A DNA stretch of 35,503 nucleotides from Candidatus Multiplicimicrobium inquinatum (GCA_002344825.1 DDUN01000054.1:28869-64371), one strand, 5' to 3'. Shown: positions 11,201 through 26,200, numbered from the stretch's first letter. Numbers and translations are program-made. Notes: generated from the sequence alone by a model not told the origin.

Positions 11201-14200
11201 ACTTTCTCGTGTAATGCCATCAGTTTATTGCGCTTGGATTTTTCCTGTTCAAGTAAAGGGTCAATGATGTTAACGTCTTTCGTGTTCATTTGTTTTTCAA
11301 GCCGCGCGCGTAAGACATCATCCGTTTGATTAATGCGCGCATCATTCAACAAAAAGTCCATCGCGGTTTGTTCCGCTAAAATTACATCACTTCCAAGCAG
11401 CCGATCTATTGCGGATTCTGCCGCGTCTTCTTTAGACTTTTGAGATTCGCTCGCGCCGGCTGAATTTTGCATTGCCGTCAAAACATCTTCCGTTAAAAAA
11501 TCGACTTTAATACCAAGGCTCTCAAAAAAATCAACCAAATCATTTTTCTTGTAAACGCCATGGGCCTCGTCATACAGCACTTTGCTGTGCAAAGACATAA
11601 TCACAGTTTTAGAGGGTGCGATCTTGCCTTCAAAATTAGTTCGGAAATCATCATTTTTTGACATTTCCCGGGCCACTTGAATAGAAATTGCTTCTGCCAA
11701 AACTGAAATTACGTCGTTTTTACCGCCGCCCGCGGTCACCAAATGAAACATATTCTTGGGATTAAGCGCCATATTCAAAATAACATCCACCTGCTCAATG
11801 CTGAAACGCTCTCCCGCGTCAAATCCACGGGAAACATAAAATTGATCCAAAGTTTGATTGATAATTTCGGCCAATCGAACCTGCTGAGTATTATCGGAGT
11901 CTTGCGCCTTAACACGCCGCACTTCGAACTGCTTAGTTTCAATTTCACCTTTATCTTTATTCCATTTAGACTGATTCACGGTCATCAAACCATAATCAAG
12001 TCCCGCCGCTTCAAGCATTTCGCGAACATTCCCGTTCACGCGCTGGCTCTTATCATCCAGAATTGATTTAAATGCGGCCACAGCCAAAACCCCAGAAGAC
12101 CGGTCTATCTCGCGCTGTGTGCGCTCTGCTTTTTTCTCAGCACCCGTTCCTTCAGATTCGTTTGCAGTGGTGCGAGTGCTCTTCACATCAGCCAACTGGA
12201 CGCGAAGCGCGTTCAAGCGATCTGCTAATTGACGGCGCGTGCGCGGATCCGTTTCGGTCATGATCATGACCTGAATAATTTGAATCATGACTTCAAGTTG
12301 AACTTCATCAAAATTTGTGAGCGGTGCGGTTAGCAAATTAAACAAACCGGTCATTTGGGGAATGGAATAAAGCGCATAATCCGCCGCGCTGTGAATCGCA
12401 AAACCCGCGGCACTGCGCAATTCAGAGTAAGGATTTGATTCATCCGTCTGAGTTTTCGTTATTCTCAACTGTGTATCCCGTAAAATAACGCGTAACGCCA
12501 CTTGCTCAAGCTGACTGTAAGCAGCCAATGGATTCGCGGCCAGCGCAGCGGCAACCGCGGCCTGATAAAGCAGTTCCTGTGAAAAAGCCGCTTCACGAAT
12601 GGCCGGTGTGAGTTCAATCGGAGCAGCGCTTTCGCCCGTTGCCTGACGCAAACTCTCTAGCGTCATTACCGCCCCATAGACAGATTTACCGTCAACCAAT
12701 TCCGACTGATGATAAGAACGAACCTTCTTGATTTCAGAGCCTTCCTGAATCTCAATAAAACCATCCGCCGTGATTGCGCCTTCCACCATCAAAATGATGC
12801 GGTCCGGAGCCTGAAGTTGATTCGCTTTCATCGACTCAATCGACTGATCAAGCAAGGCGATCATTTCTTTTGTAATACCAAACTTAGAGTATTCGGCTTC
12901 CGAAACAACACCGCGAATACCAGCGTCCGTACCAAATATCTGCAGTTCATAACCCTTATCCGTGCGGGCATAAACTAAACGACGAACTGATTGTAAGCTT
13001 TCAAAATGAGTCGTGATGGAATCTTTGAGGACGGTTGTATAGCGGCCCGCCTGATCAACGGCGCGAGCACCTGTAAAAACATTTTCGGCACCGTACATTC
13101 CTTTTTGCGCCATTACCATCAATCCATTCAACGCGCGGCGAATTCCTGAGACCTGATAAGTCAATGCGGATGCCTGATAAAGAATAGCGGGAAGAGTCGT
13201 GGAATCATCAGAGGTTGACTTAAATTCCGCAAGTGTGCCTTCAGCGTGGCGCAATGCCTCCTGGAAAGGCGCCAATTGCGCAAGCGCCACATCGGTATCC
13301 GAGGCCAAAGCTCCGAAACGAACCACCGCGGTTGCCTCCGCATTGCGCGCTTCAGCCATCTGCATCTCAAGTCGATTAATCCGCGCTGCTTTAATGGTGT
13401 TGATATAGTTCCGGGCTTGAGCTGCCGTCATGGATTGAATCGCTTCAAACTTAGCAAAGCCCATTAAAACATCCATTGCTGATGACCGACCGCTGATCCG
13501 GTTTATTTCAGTCAGAGGAATCGATGCCAAAATAATTTCTACGAGCTGAGCCTCGGAAACACCAAGAATCATTCGATTTTGAATATCAGACATCAACCTA
13601 AAAATTGGTTCGCCCCAGGGCTTTTCGCTGCGGGTGCCATAACGCAAAATTTCGTCGATAGATAATCCGCCAAAAACCGAATGCAGCATCTGCCGTGAGC
13701 TAATTCCGTGACGTGCCGCAACATCGAGCGCTGTGTGGTCAGCTTCAAAAGCTTCGCGATCCACCTGAATCCCGAGATTAACGCGTAAATTAGCGGTAAA
13801 ATGATTCACCGCGGAGCCGCTTGCGCCAAGCGCCAAAACCACATCCATGATTGATAGATTAAGCGCTACGATGACCTGGTTGACATTGGACGCAATCGCC
13901 GCGGTCATGACGGAATCAAAATTATCAACAAAGTGATTTGACGCGCCCGGTTGCAGAATACCCATCAATTCAAGTCTTTGCGCGTCATTTAAATCTCGAT
14001 AATTCAAAACATATTGAATAATATCTTCCGCTGACTTTCCTGTTTGACTCAGCAGCTTCTGCAGCAGTGCCGAACCGCTTGTTTGAAAAACTGTCGCCAA
14101 ATCTGCAAGGTGCGCTGAAATTCGAACAGGAACTCCGTTTCCGCCCCAAAACTCAAGCGATTCAATATCCGCCCGGTTTAAAAACTGAGAGACGGAGATG

Positions 14201-17200
14201 TTCGCCGCCTGCGCTGCCTGCGCCACCGTCACCGTTTCTAAAAGAGATTGAACCGATCCTCCTGCGGCAAGCACCAATAAGAGCGCGTTTTGACGATCAA
14301 GTTGCAAGGATTGACCGCCGACCTGAAACTCAAATGCTGCCAATCGTCCGGACTCCGTCGAAGGATCAGCAGATTGAATCGCCCGCATTAATTTGCTGCG
14401 GTCAATTTGCATAAAATCAGCGCCTGATAAATTAAGATTGGAAGCCTCTAACCGCGCCCGCGCCGCGTTAATCAATGATGCTCCCATTTCACCGACATTG
14501 GCATTACGATCCGCAATTTGAATTCCGTGAAAATCCGCGATAGAAAGAAGCAACGTCCTCTGCTGATCCGTAGTCAGGGCGAGTGAAGATTGCATCATGT
14601 TTTCGATTCCGATTCCCGCCGTGAGGCCTAATTGCCAAAGCAACATGTCTCCCGTACCGAAAGCTTCGTCGACACCCACACCCATCATCGCTGATAATTG
14701 CTGTAAGTCAGTTTCCTGCGCAATAACCACTTCACCCCAAGTCCAGGTGTCAAGGCCAACCGTTTTCGAAAAAGCAGACTCGGAAGCAAACGAAGCTTGC
14801 ATCGCCGCAATTGTTGCCTGTCGCGCTTTGAGCTGCTGGTAAACCTCAGTCGAAGGCATCGTCGGCGTTACGCCGGTGATGATGTCAACCGAACCCAGGA
14901 AGGCAATCGCCGCCGCTCCCTGCGTGCCGTTCATAAAATCAGCAAACCCCTCAGGAGAATTAAGCGCGCCGCTGAGCGCGGGAGCAAATGCCAGCCCCTG
15001 CTGTAAACGATCATAGACATCAAGCAAAAGCGTGTCATTCGTAATGCCAAGACGCGACATGACCGCGTCAGTAATTCCGGCAGCCTGAAAATCAAGCGAT
15101 GAGCGGGCATCGCCCAAGGTAATTCCGGCGCGCGCGGCAACATGCAAACTGGATTGACCAAGGGCACGGGCGGTATCCGAAAGAGCCGTCACGCCGCTGA
15201 TGCTGACGGGGCCGCCGGGCGTCGTGAACTCCGCCAAATAATCACCTAAAGGCAATAACATACGTTGAATTTGTCCGGCAAGCGCAGCTGCGGTTAGACC
15301 ATGTAATTGTTGGCCGCCGGGCGTTTCGTCGCTAAGCCCCTTAGTGAGAAGCGATGCCAAAGCGAATGAGAATGACGTCACCGTCATACTGTAAACACTC
15401 TTAAAGATCGGCTCGATAATGGTTTCCTCATAAACCGAAGCCGACATTTTTACAATTAATTCACGGTCAATTACTCCCGTTAAACTTAAGCCGGTTTTTG
15501 ATAAAACTGAATCCAGGGATCGGAAATGGGTTTTTAAAAATTTGTTAAAGCTTGCTTCAAATCGTCCTAATGTTCCGAGCATCGTCTGCGCAAACCTTTC
15601 CATTAAAGGTGAGGCTATGTAAAACACACTCGCGGTTGCAAAAGCCATGCTCACACCATGCGGAGTTAAAACACCCCCTTCAAATCCATAACCGCGTAAA
15701 AAGTCATCGCGATAAATTTGATAAGCATTTTTCCAAACTAACCGGCCGTCCTCGCCAACTTTATTCTCCTGAATATCATTACCATGCTCATCTTTCATCG
15801 CGCGGCCAAACGCGTCTTTTGCTAATTGTTTTTCATAGACCGAGAAACCCAATGCGCCAAATAATTGATCCATCACCGAATCAGTCTTGTTATTCACGTT
15901 CGTCACACTCTGCATAAGCCCAAACGGTGCCAAGTAAAGATTGAACTTTGCAATCCGGAAAAACTCATTCAGCATTCCGGAGCCACTCCCCATCAAAATC
16001 TTGTAGCTCAAAATCGATTCAGTACCAAAAAAACTGCGGATACCGTTTACTTCACCGAGCCATGCATGCTGCGCGATGCCCGCGCGGGTGATCAGGGTCG
16101 GAACCGTATTTCCCGCGAGCGTCAATTCGCGTCCCGCTGTCACTGTTTCTATTTGATTTACACTGTTTAAAATCTGAATTTCACCCGCGCCAAACACATT
16201 TTTAACTTTGTTGATTAGTTTGGCGCGCAATGCGCCGAATTCGAGCTTGTCTCCCGCGCGGCTTGCAACAAAATTTCGTATTGTGTTCAATTTTTCATTT
16301 GAAACGTTAAAATCTTTTTTGAAGGATAAGCGGAGCTTCATTTCCTGAATTCGGGCTGTGCGCACCATTTGCTCGCCTGACTTAACCCACTTTTCATTTT
16401 TAAAGCTTCGACCCAATGACGCTTTAAAACTTCCTAGTGCCTTGGAGCCCCATTCGGAGCCCTGTGCCATCCAGCGTGCGGCATAGTAAAAACCACTGCC
16501 CATTTTATTGAGTAAAAAGCCGGTGAAACGATGCGCTGACGTTGTCTGCAATAAAAGGGCTTGTCCGGATCTGAAGCCGCCGGCAAGGCTGTGCCAAACA
16601 ACACCCGCAGCTTTTCCTGCACCCATCCAGGACCAAGACTCAGCACCGCGCAATGCCTTGACAGCATCCCAATGTGCCGCCGCTTTCGTGGCAACACGAA
16701 GCTCAGCGGAAACTTCTAAGCTCGCGGCCCCTTTAAAAGTTTTTGATAAGACATTTGAAAATCGGGATGCCCAGCTGACTCCGCGGGTAAGCAACTTGGT
16801 TCCAAGCACAAGAGATCCTGCGAAAAGCGCGTAACGCCAGGAATAAATTGTTTCAGCTTTTTCACTCACGTCCATACCTAAAAGAGCACGCAATAAGTTG
16901 ACACTTGTTCCGCCGTTTTCCATATCTATTAACCAAGCCGCCCCATGATTGCCTGTTAGTGTATCAATAAAAATTGCGCTCAATCCGATTCCGCCCGCGG
17001 TTAAAAATCCGCGGCTTAGCAATAAGCCCGGTCCCTGTAATGCCAAAAATCCGACAACAGTTACCTGACTAAACAACTGAGAAATTTTTGCGCTAAGCGC
17101 ATCGCCGGTAATTGCATGCACAACCCCGCTGGCAAGCGCAATTCCGGCCGAAGTATAGGTGACTGCTGTGATTCCCTTTTGAATTCCAAACCCCGCAACA

Positions 17201-20200
17201 CGGGTCGGTAGAGCTGATTTTGTTAAAGCAACTTCAGGACGGAAAAGCCGCAAAGTCGTACCGGTGGCGAAACCAATCGCGGCACTGACACTGAGCTCAC
17301 CCGCAACCGCTCTCCAATTTTGAGCCGATAAGCCATTGCGGCCGATTCCATAAAAGGTATCAAAACTGCCGAATGACACCACGCGGAAAAGTGAAACAAT
17401 CGGCGCGGGAATATCTTTTAACTCACGATCCAAGGCACCCAAGCTCAGACCAGTCCCGGCTCCGATTGTCAGACCGGTCAAGCTGGTGTAAGCACCTGTG
17501 CGGGCAGCAGTCATCACCATTGCGCGTGTTAACGTAAGGCTTGTCAATCCCATGAATGGCAAGGTCGCAAGGACAGGGGCCATTTGCATCGCAAATTCAC
17601 CGCCGCCGGAAACGCCCCAGAGACCAGACTCTTGTCCGAAATAATAAGCGCCCGCGCCATACGCCAAAACCGACGCGCCAATCATTCCGCCCAAAGCAAA
17701 CTTTGCGCCTAACGTGGCAACGACTCCTGTGGCCGTGCCGCCTGAAAAATAAATAACGAGTCCGGCCACCACCACAGCACCGGCAATAATACCGACCTGA
17801 GCCGCCTGCTGTCCCAATGATAATTCGCCAAAGGTCACATAATGCTGGTAAAGCAGTTCAGTGCGTTCATATCGACCTTCGGTATCAAAATAATCAATTG
17901 CATGAACAATATTGCGATCGGCCGCGATTTGCTGCTCGACTGCATACAGGTAATTGCTGGAGTCATAAGTGAAAGTACGGTTGCTGAAATCATTGTCATT
18001 CAGCTGATTGAGGTGCGTAATTTGGCCGTGTTCATTAAATGTAATCGTGAATTTTTCATTGCCGCCACCCCAAAGACTCAAGTCTTTTGTGTGCTCTCCC
18101 GCAGTCGGCATTACGGTCCATTTCTCTTGCAAGAAACCCTTGTCAAACCAATAGTACTTCTCCGAACGATTCGCGGCGTTGGTTGAGATGACCATTTCGG
18201 AAATTATGACATTGCCGTTATCAATTATTGAGCCGCTGATATGTTCTTTGAGATAACCATTCTGATAGTCCATGCGAACTGTTTCATCGAAAGGACGCAA
18301 TGAATAAAGGGCAAACCCTGCTTGTGGGTTTCCGGCAAGCACAAACCAAGTTCGGCCCAAATCCGAGAAAAAGAGCTGGTCACCCGTATAGAAATTTCCG
18401 GTTTGACTAATCCATGCGGATTGTAATGTTCCGTCTTCAAACCATTGACGGTTTAAAGTTTTGTCGCGAACAATATAATGTGAAAGGTACCCTCCGGGTC
18501 CCCCCACTCCCGCTGACGCCCCGCTAACCCATTTAGCTTCTGTTTTTGTGCTCCAATTCTCAACATAATTATGATTGCCAATGGTAATTTTTTCTTCGAA
18601 TCCGTCATCGTAGTTGGTTTTCTCATAAATCGGTCTGAAGCTTCCGTTCGCATCAAAGTTAAACATCAAATCAAGCCGCTGTCCGCTCTCAGACCGCAAA
18701 CTTGTCACAAAGGCATTATTGATTTCAGCGGTGCTCCAATCGGCGGGCAGCGCTGACCCCGTTGTGCCGGCAACAACGGATTGGCTTAGTTCATTAAAGT
18801 AATTACCCGCGCGCCCAAGCTGAGCCTTAAAAGCATCATGCGTTATGCTTGAAGTCATTTTGGGAATTTCAAAAATACCGCCATCTCCCTCAAGCGCAAC
18901 TACTTTCTGTTTCTTGTCCGCCGTGTAATGAATATCAAAAACTCGACCAAAGCTGCCTACGTCATGCGCGCGCAATGCCAGTGTGTCCGTGATGACTGAT
19001 AACACTTGCTTCGCATTCAGCGTATTCAGCGCATCCATGTCAGTCGATCCGGAATAAATTCCTTTAAACGATGCCACCAGAGAATAACCCGCACCGCTTT
19101 CATTGAGGAATAGTCGTAAGCCCTGCTCAGGGTACTTACTCGATTCCGGTCCGGCAAATTGGACATAGACGCCGGATTTACCGTTCAAATTAATTTGCTC
19201 GCTGACAGAACCGCCATTTTCCAATTTAAAACCATGATTGCTTTCGCGAGCGTCAAGCAATGTTCCGTTCGTATCACGGTCAACAAACTGATCAGGCTTC
19301 CACCCCATCTGATGCGCAAGGTACGTTGATCCGTTAGCCTCAATCTGAAAAACACCGGCCACTTTCTGTAAACGACTGATCGTATAGGCATCCGTTTTTA
19401 AATAGGTTAGTGCCGACCAGCCATTTGTATTTAAATCGAGTCCATTGAATGCAGCCACCACCGAACGATCTCCGCTTGCGGCCGCTTCCGATAAATAAAT
19501 CTGGGTGCGTCCGGAAGCATTCATCAGCATTCGATCCGCAGAGGTTGATATTCCGAGCTCATTTCCGTTAATCTCAAGCGCACCGTCTTTGCCCTGACCA
19601 TAAAGCGGGGTTTTTTTATTGAGTTGTTCTTCACGTAACCGTGCTTGAGCCTGTGTGGCCGAGTTATTTTGCAGATAAAGTGCATTGCCATTTAAGTCAA
19701 AGCCGCCAATCCATTGACCTTTTTGAGTCAACGCATAGAAGACGCCGTCATTGAAATTTTGACCGTTCGCGGTTTTAAGCAGAACACTGTACTCGCCATC
19801 ATGCACGGCCAACCACATACCATTGATATTGATACCGGTTAATGTTTCGCCTTGAAAATAATGCGTTTCAACCGAATCACCTGACCGGTATTGATAAACC
19901 GCATCCGCATACAGGTTCACCGGACCTTTCGCTCCCAACGCGCTATGGGCAAAGCTTGCCGTGCCATGTGTCTTGGCATCATAAGTTTGTCTTTCAACCG
20001 TGGAGAGGTACGCCACTGCATTACCGGATGCATCCTGCAAAACCCGTAAAGTATTCGTTGCGTTCGGACGCAAAAAACCGCCGTAAGTTCCGACACCCTC
20101 AAGCGTGTAATCCACCATCAGCCATTGCATCGAAGCAACACGATCAAGACTTCCGAAAGCCTGCCCCATCAACTGCGTATGATCCTGATTCACAAATAGG

Positions 20201-23200
20201 CGCATATCCGAACTGCCGTCATTCGATTGAGCATACAGCACTTCGGTACCGGTCTTATAGCTTACAAACCCGTCGATAACACTTCCAAAAGGAGATGTTT
20301 CAAACGGTTTGAATTTCATCGCATGATTCGCCGCATGCGCGCTTTGCGTCTCGAAAGCGCTGTAATTTAGCTTGCCGGCTTCGGTTAATTCTGCGGTCAG
20401 CTTTCCGGTCGCAGAATCACGGCGCAGCAAAGCCTGCGCGATTCCACCGGTCTGATCAAACATCGGTGTGAATGAAAAGTAAGCGCCTTGATTACCGTAA
20501 AATTCAATGAACTCATGAATACGAACAAGACTTGACGGCGTATTGACCGTCAGCTCGTGGATATTGATATGCCGATCTTTCGCACCGGACGCGGTTAAAA
20601 CTTGTCGGCCTTCGCCGTCGAACACAAGCGCGACATTCACTAGTTTTCCGTCATCACCGTAAGCGCTTCCCTGGACAATTTTACGCTCAACCTTAGAACG
20701 CTCAGCTTCAGTGGCGGGATCAAGAGGTCTTCCCGAAGGATTGTAATTTTTTTCGATCCATGAACTGACGCGTGTTAAATCAAACCGTTGTCCTGGGTAA
20801 TTTGCTGAAATGGCATGACCGAAGACATCATAGCCCACCAAAACATTCACCCCTCCGCGGCCCGGAGAAAAACGAGTCCCCGCCACGTCATAAATAAAAT
20901 CAAAACTCTTAATTCCTGCTGCGCCGAGCAAATCACTATACCCATAAACTTCACCGCGGCTCGTATCAGTGCTGGTTCCAACCACTTCATTTTTCGCGTT
21001 AAAATAGACAAGTTTTTTCTGACCATTCGCGTCTCGAATTCCTATGGCGCGGGAAATATCCGTATCGACCTGATAAAAGTTTTTAAGCTCTGATTTTGTC
21101 CGTTCGGCAAAACCGGTTTCTATTCCGCGAACTCCGTCCGCTCCAAGCATATGGGAAAATGCTCCGTCGCGGCCATATACCAACAAACCCTGCGTATGCG
21201 CGATCATCGGCGTCATCATGAGCGTGAATCCATCATGGCTGTATCGCAAGTAATCAAGCGCGTTGCCTTCACCAAAACGAAAAACGGCAAGCTCCTGACC
21301 GGTTAAATTAAATCTTAAATCGTAATAACCGGCATCTTCTTCACGTCCTAACTTAACGGAAACCTGATAGTCACGATCAAAGGATTTTCCAGCCGCATCA
21401 AGCAATGTTAGCTTTGATTCGGCATGATACTCCGCAGCATTAAATTTTCCGTCTTTACCCAATCCCCCCATCAGTGAGCCGGACGATGCGTCTGTCACTA
21501 AATAATGCCCAAAATCCTGCAGCTGCATCGCTGCTTGTGCCTGCGAATACATCAATCCACTTTCAACATACATCAAGCTCAACAAACCACCCGTGTTTTG
21601 TCCCAAACTATCCGCTGTAAATAAGGTGGGGCTCTTAATCCAATCTTCATCCTTCATCGTCATCACACCAACCAGTTCACGGCCATTCATCACATAACCA
21701 TAATGATTTCCATCCGCTCCGGTAATATCAAGAAAGTCACTGTGCGAAACATAGCTGTCACCGCCTGCTGTTTTCACCAAGGTTGTCCGCCTTTCATTTT
21801 GCTGCGGCGTGACAAGCGCTCCTTTTGAATTCATGAATCCGAGAACTCCGGTATGGTCACTTATTTGATAAATTCCTGCGCCCCCTCCGAAACGATCCGC
21901 AGCATACTGCACTCCGTCTAATTGCATAAACAAAGCCTGATGCCACCCCTGATTTACCAATGCAGGCAAAGCATTTTGCGTGATTGATAGCCAATTACTT
22001 TGATAAGACTCTGCGCTCCATAAATCAAATTGAACCGCCCCCATAGCCTGGCCTGACTGGTTAAGATAAAGCGCGACTCCGATGGATTCTCCGGCTTCAT
22101 TACGACTTGAAAGCATCGCAAGTTTTTCATAGCTGAATACTTTGATTCCGTTTACTGTTTGAACATTCACCTTACCGCCGGTTAAAACTGCGCCTGCCTG
22201 CAAGTTGTCAGCATCCAAAAATTTCTGGGTTTGAACATTCAAGAACCCGCCGGAGTGAAAATAGCCAAAGACAGAATCACCCATTGTCACACTATGAATA
22301 TTTGAATCGAAATTCATGCGCTCCATTAAATAAACCGCGCCGGTGGCAGCATCACGAGCCGAAAGCGAAATAATGGAAGTTCTTTCACTTAAGCTTCCCT
22401 GCACGTTCGCTACAAGTGCCTGATTTCCGTCAACAGTTTTGAAATAGAAACGCTGCGTGAGATCGACTCCTTTGCTCGACTTATAAGAGTCACTTACAAG
22501 CACGCGATCCGCGCTAAACGGAAGCTGCTTTCCATTCATATCTAAACTTGAGGAAGGAATTATGTTTTGCGATAAAGATTGCCAGCGCATCGCGCTATTG
22601 GTCAAGAAACTGTATCCGCCAAGCACCTGCGTCATATCGGAGTTGTAGATGCCCAGCCAGCTGCCGTTGCTGCGCACAGAAACGTCGCCGAGGTTCAAGT
22701 ATCCAATCGAAGCCGGATTTGCCGAATCTCCAAATCCCCAACCAACAACAGCACCAGCCGTACCCTCAGTAATTAAATAAGCGCCCGATTTTTTTGCGGT
22801 GCTGGCGTAAACATAATAGGATTCCGGATTCAGAGAGAGTGCGGTGTGAGTTGTTTTCCCGTCTTGATAGTATTCAACCGTTTTATTAACCGGGCTATAG
22901 AGACCGATTAAATTCAGGGTCAACCCTTTATAACTAATATTGACCGCAAGGCCGGTTACAGGATCACGCGTAATCGCAAATCCAAGCTTTGCGGCCGTTT
23001 CGTCATAAGTCTTAATTTGTGCGTTAATCAGCGCCGTTTCATTGGCTTTTTCGATAGAGCCAACCGCTTCAGTCGAGGCTAAAAGCCCTTCAGGCTGCCC
23101 CAAATCTTTGGCTGTGCCTTTTGCTTTTAGTTCCGTCGGCCTCGGATTTTTAAGCGCCGCTGCCATTTTCTCTAACTCGAGTTGCGCGCGCAGAGCCGCT

Positions 23201-26200
23201 AATTTATCCGCATCAATGAATTGTCCTACGGCGAGACCGTTTTTGAAAATGCCGTAATTTCCGTCCCTGCCCTGGATGGTGTAGCCTAAGGTTGTGGTTC
23301 CCATAACAAGAGCGCCGCTTTGAACGACATGCAAAAGTTTATTTGCTTCCCCGAAGAAAATGGTTGTGCCTCCGCCGGTAAGCACAAAATCAGCGGGAAG
23401 GAAAGAACCGATCGCGATTTCATTCAAGTTTTTGTCTACGGCCACACCGCTAGGCAGCGGCACATTATAATCGGCAGCGTTATCATCGCGTTGTAATGCC
23501 TGCTTAACTGTCGTCGCGCCTTCTTTAGGAATATCCAGTTCAAATCCGCCGATGATCCGGCCTTCGGAATTTTTTATCGCCAGAATGCCCTCAAAAACCA
23601 TTTCAGCCGAAACATTGGTCAAACGCTGGTTAAGGTTAAATAAAGCATACGCTGTGTCAACGCGGCCTAACGACATGGCAGCCTGAGTCATAAAGCGGCC
23701 GAGATCACCCATCACGGCATTGCCGCCAATGAAAGCGTGCATCTCGCTGAGGCGATCAACCTGAACGCCCTCAAAATTAGCGTTTCCTGTCCATATGGTT
23801 TCTAAGCGAAAATCGCTCGAGCGGAAAATATCTCCTTTTGAATCAGCAACTACCAATTCACCATGATCGAGCATAGCAACGCGGCCGCCACTGTAATAAA
23901 CAGCAGCGATCATGCGGTCGCCTTTGTACAGCGCTTGATTAAACGCCACTAAATGAAGCGACTGTCCGGCCTGCAGAATGGTTCCATAAAGCGGATTGCT
24001 TTCCGACATACCCAAGACGACACTCTGAAGAATGCGGTCGCCTCCCAACGCGCGAATAGCATCATTGCCGTTTGAAAGCGCGGCTACTTTGGTTCCAAAA
24101 TTAACAGTGTGCAATATGCCGTCAACGGCGTAAACAAGACTTTTGCCGTCAGCCACACCGACAAATTCTTTTCTATTAGTTGCGGCATCGGGTGCGACAT
24201 AGAACACATCTTTTTGATGTTGGATGTTTGAAACGGCGCCCGAAGCACTGATATCGCCCCAGAAAATAGATTGATTGAACCACCCTTGAAGTCCCAGTGA
24301 TCCGGCAGCACCGATTGAAAAACTGCGTAAGAGCTGTAATTGAAGATCTATGCCCTGACTGCCGACTGATTTGCCGTCAATTTTTACGATCATCTCCATG
24401 ATTCCCGACGCCGATTTCATTTCACCTTTGATATTAGCCAGCATTTTCTGAACATTTTGCGACATGTTCGTGCCTTCGATGAGCCGCGCCTCTTCTTTCG
24501 ATATGTTATGCGTTTTTTCTCCGTCGAAAACTTTAAGACTATCGCCTGAGCGTACCGCCACAAACTCATTGATTACTTTTCCGGTTGTTCCATCCATATA
24601 GCCGGGCTGAAAGACAACGTTTTCAATGAAGCGGTCACCGTTGAAAATAGCTTGTTTGTAATTAATCAATCCATGGTTCATCGCGACACCCAGCATCGCG
24701 TCTTCGAGCGCCGGCTGTCCCATTAAAGTTGTAATGCGCATTTCATTAATACGGTCGCCACCGCGGGAATTGACAAACTGCATCGATTGCGCCGAAACAT
24801 CTTTCCTTGTCACGGCTTCCATGTTCATCGCGATGCCGCCCTCTTTGGAGGATAAATACAGACCTTTATGAGGCTTTTCAGCTTCAGCCAGGTTGATGTA
24901 GTAAGAAATAGCGGCACCATCCGCATTTTGCGCAATGCCGACATAACCAAAAATCTCGGTTTGTGACCCTTGCTTATAAATCTGAAGCGGACCGAGAATA
25001 TTGGAAGCTCCGCCTAAAATTTCTCCGAACATACTCAGCTTGTTCAAGCCGGCGTTTGAATACAAGAGACCTGTTTCGCTCATGTATGCGGCATAAGTCT
25101 CCATAGCCTTAAACGCGCTCGCCATATCTTGGGTATTTATTTTTGAAGCAATGTCACGCACGACCGTCGTTTCCGCGATGCTTTGCCCATAAGTCGGCAG
25201 ATTGGTACTCCACATCAAATTAGCGCCGTCGGAAGTTTGCAAAGGCATTTCGATAATATCGATTCCCATTCCTTTAAGCGCGTCTGTAAATGAGGCAAAA
25301 TACTCAGCCGCGGCACCGACGGGTTTAAACAATTTTAAGTTCATTCCGCCCATACTAAAAATACTGTCGCTCCAGCCCGAAGCCATTTGCGCGAGCTGAG
25401 AAGCAAACGCGGCGGCGCCATTAGACGCATACTCTTTTCCGTTCGGGCTCACTTTGATATCAAATAAGTTGAAGCTGCGCGCAAGCTGACGGGCTTCACT
25501 CACACGGTCGAGGGCAAAACCAGCAAGCATGGCCCCCGCGTTTCCTTGAACCTGTTTGCTGTTCAGGCTAACGCTGAAACCCCATTGCATTTGTCCGGCC
25601 ATGCCGCGCAATGTGACATCCGAAACACGTAATAGAAGAGAACCGTCTTTTTGATAGATCAGGCTGAGATCCGCAAATGAATCGCCGTTCTTCTCAAAAA
25701 TACGGATTCCAAAAGCGCCCTGGCCCACTTTTTCAGCTTCGGAAGCAGTGCCCGATTCACCGGTTTGCATATCGTTGAAGAGCCAGCCCATGAAGCCTTG
25801 TACGCCTTCTTTGCTGTTAAAGTTAAAACCTTTCGCGGCTTCTTGCGCGCGGTTAATTTGTCCGAACGCGCCTTTGACTCCGTCCGCATTCGCGGCAAAA
25901 GATCCGTGAAACTCCGCTTTGCTTCCGCCCGCGCCGCTTAATGAAACACGATCATAGGAACCCATGTAAGTTCCGAGCTCAGAATTATAGTCAAGATTAA
26001 ACGTTCCGAACGGAGTGCTCTTATTGAAGAAAAACTGAAAAGAGAGATTTTCCATCGTCAAATTTTTAAACAAGCTGTCGACAACGTTCTGCATAAAGAT
26101 CTGCATGTCCGCCAAATTGCTTAAATTAAGACCGGCAGCAAGATTGTTTTCTATAAATTGAAACTGGCGCATCGCCTCAGCAAAATCACTGCCCTTGATT

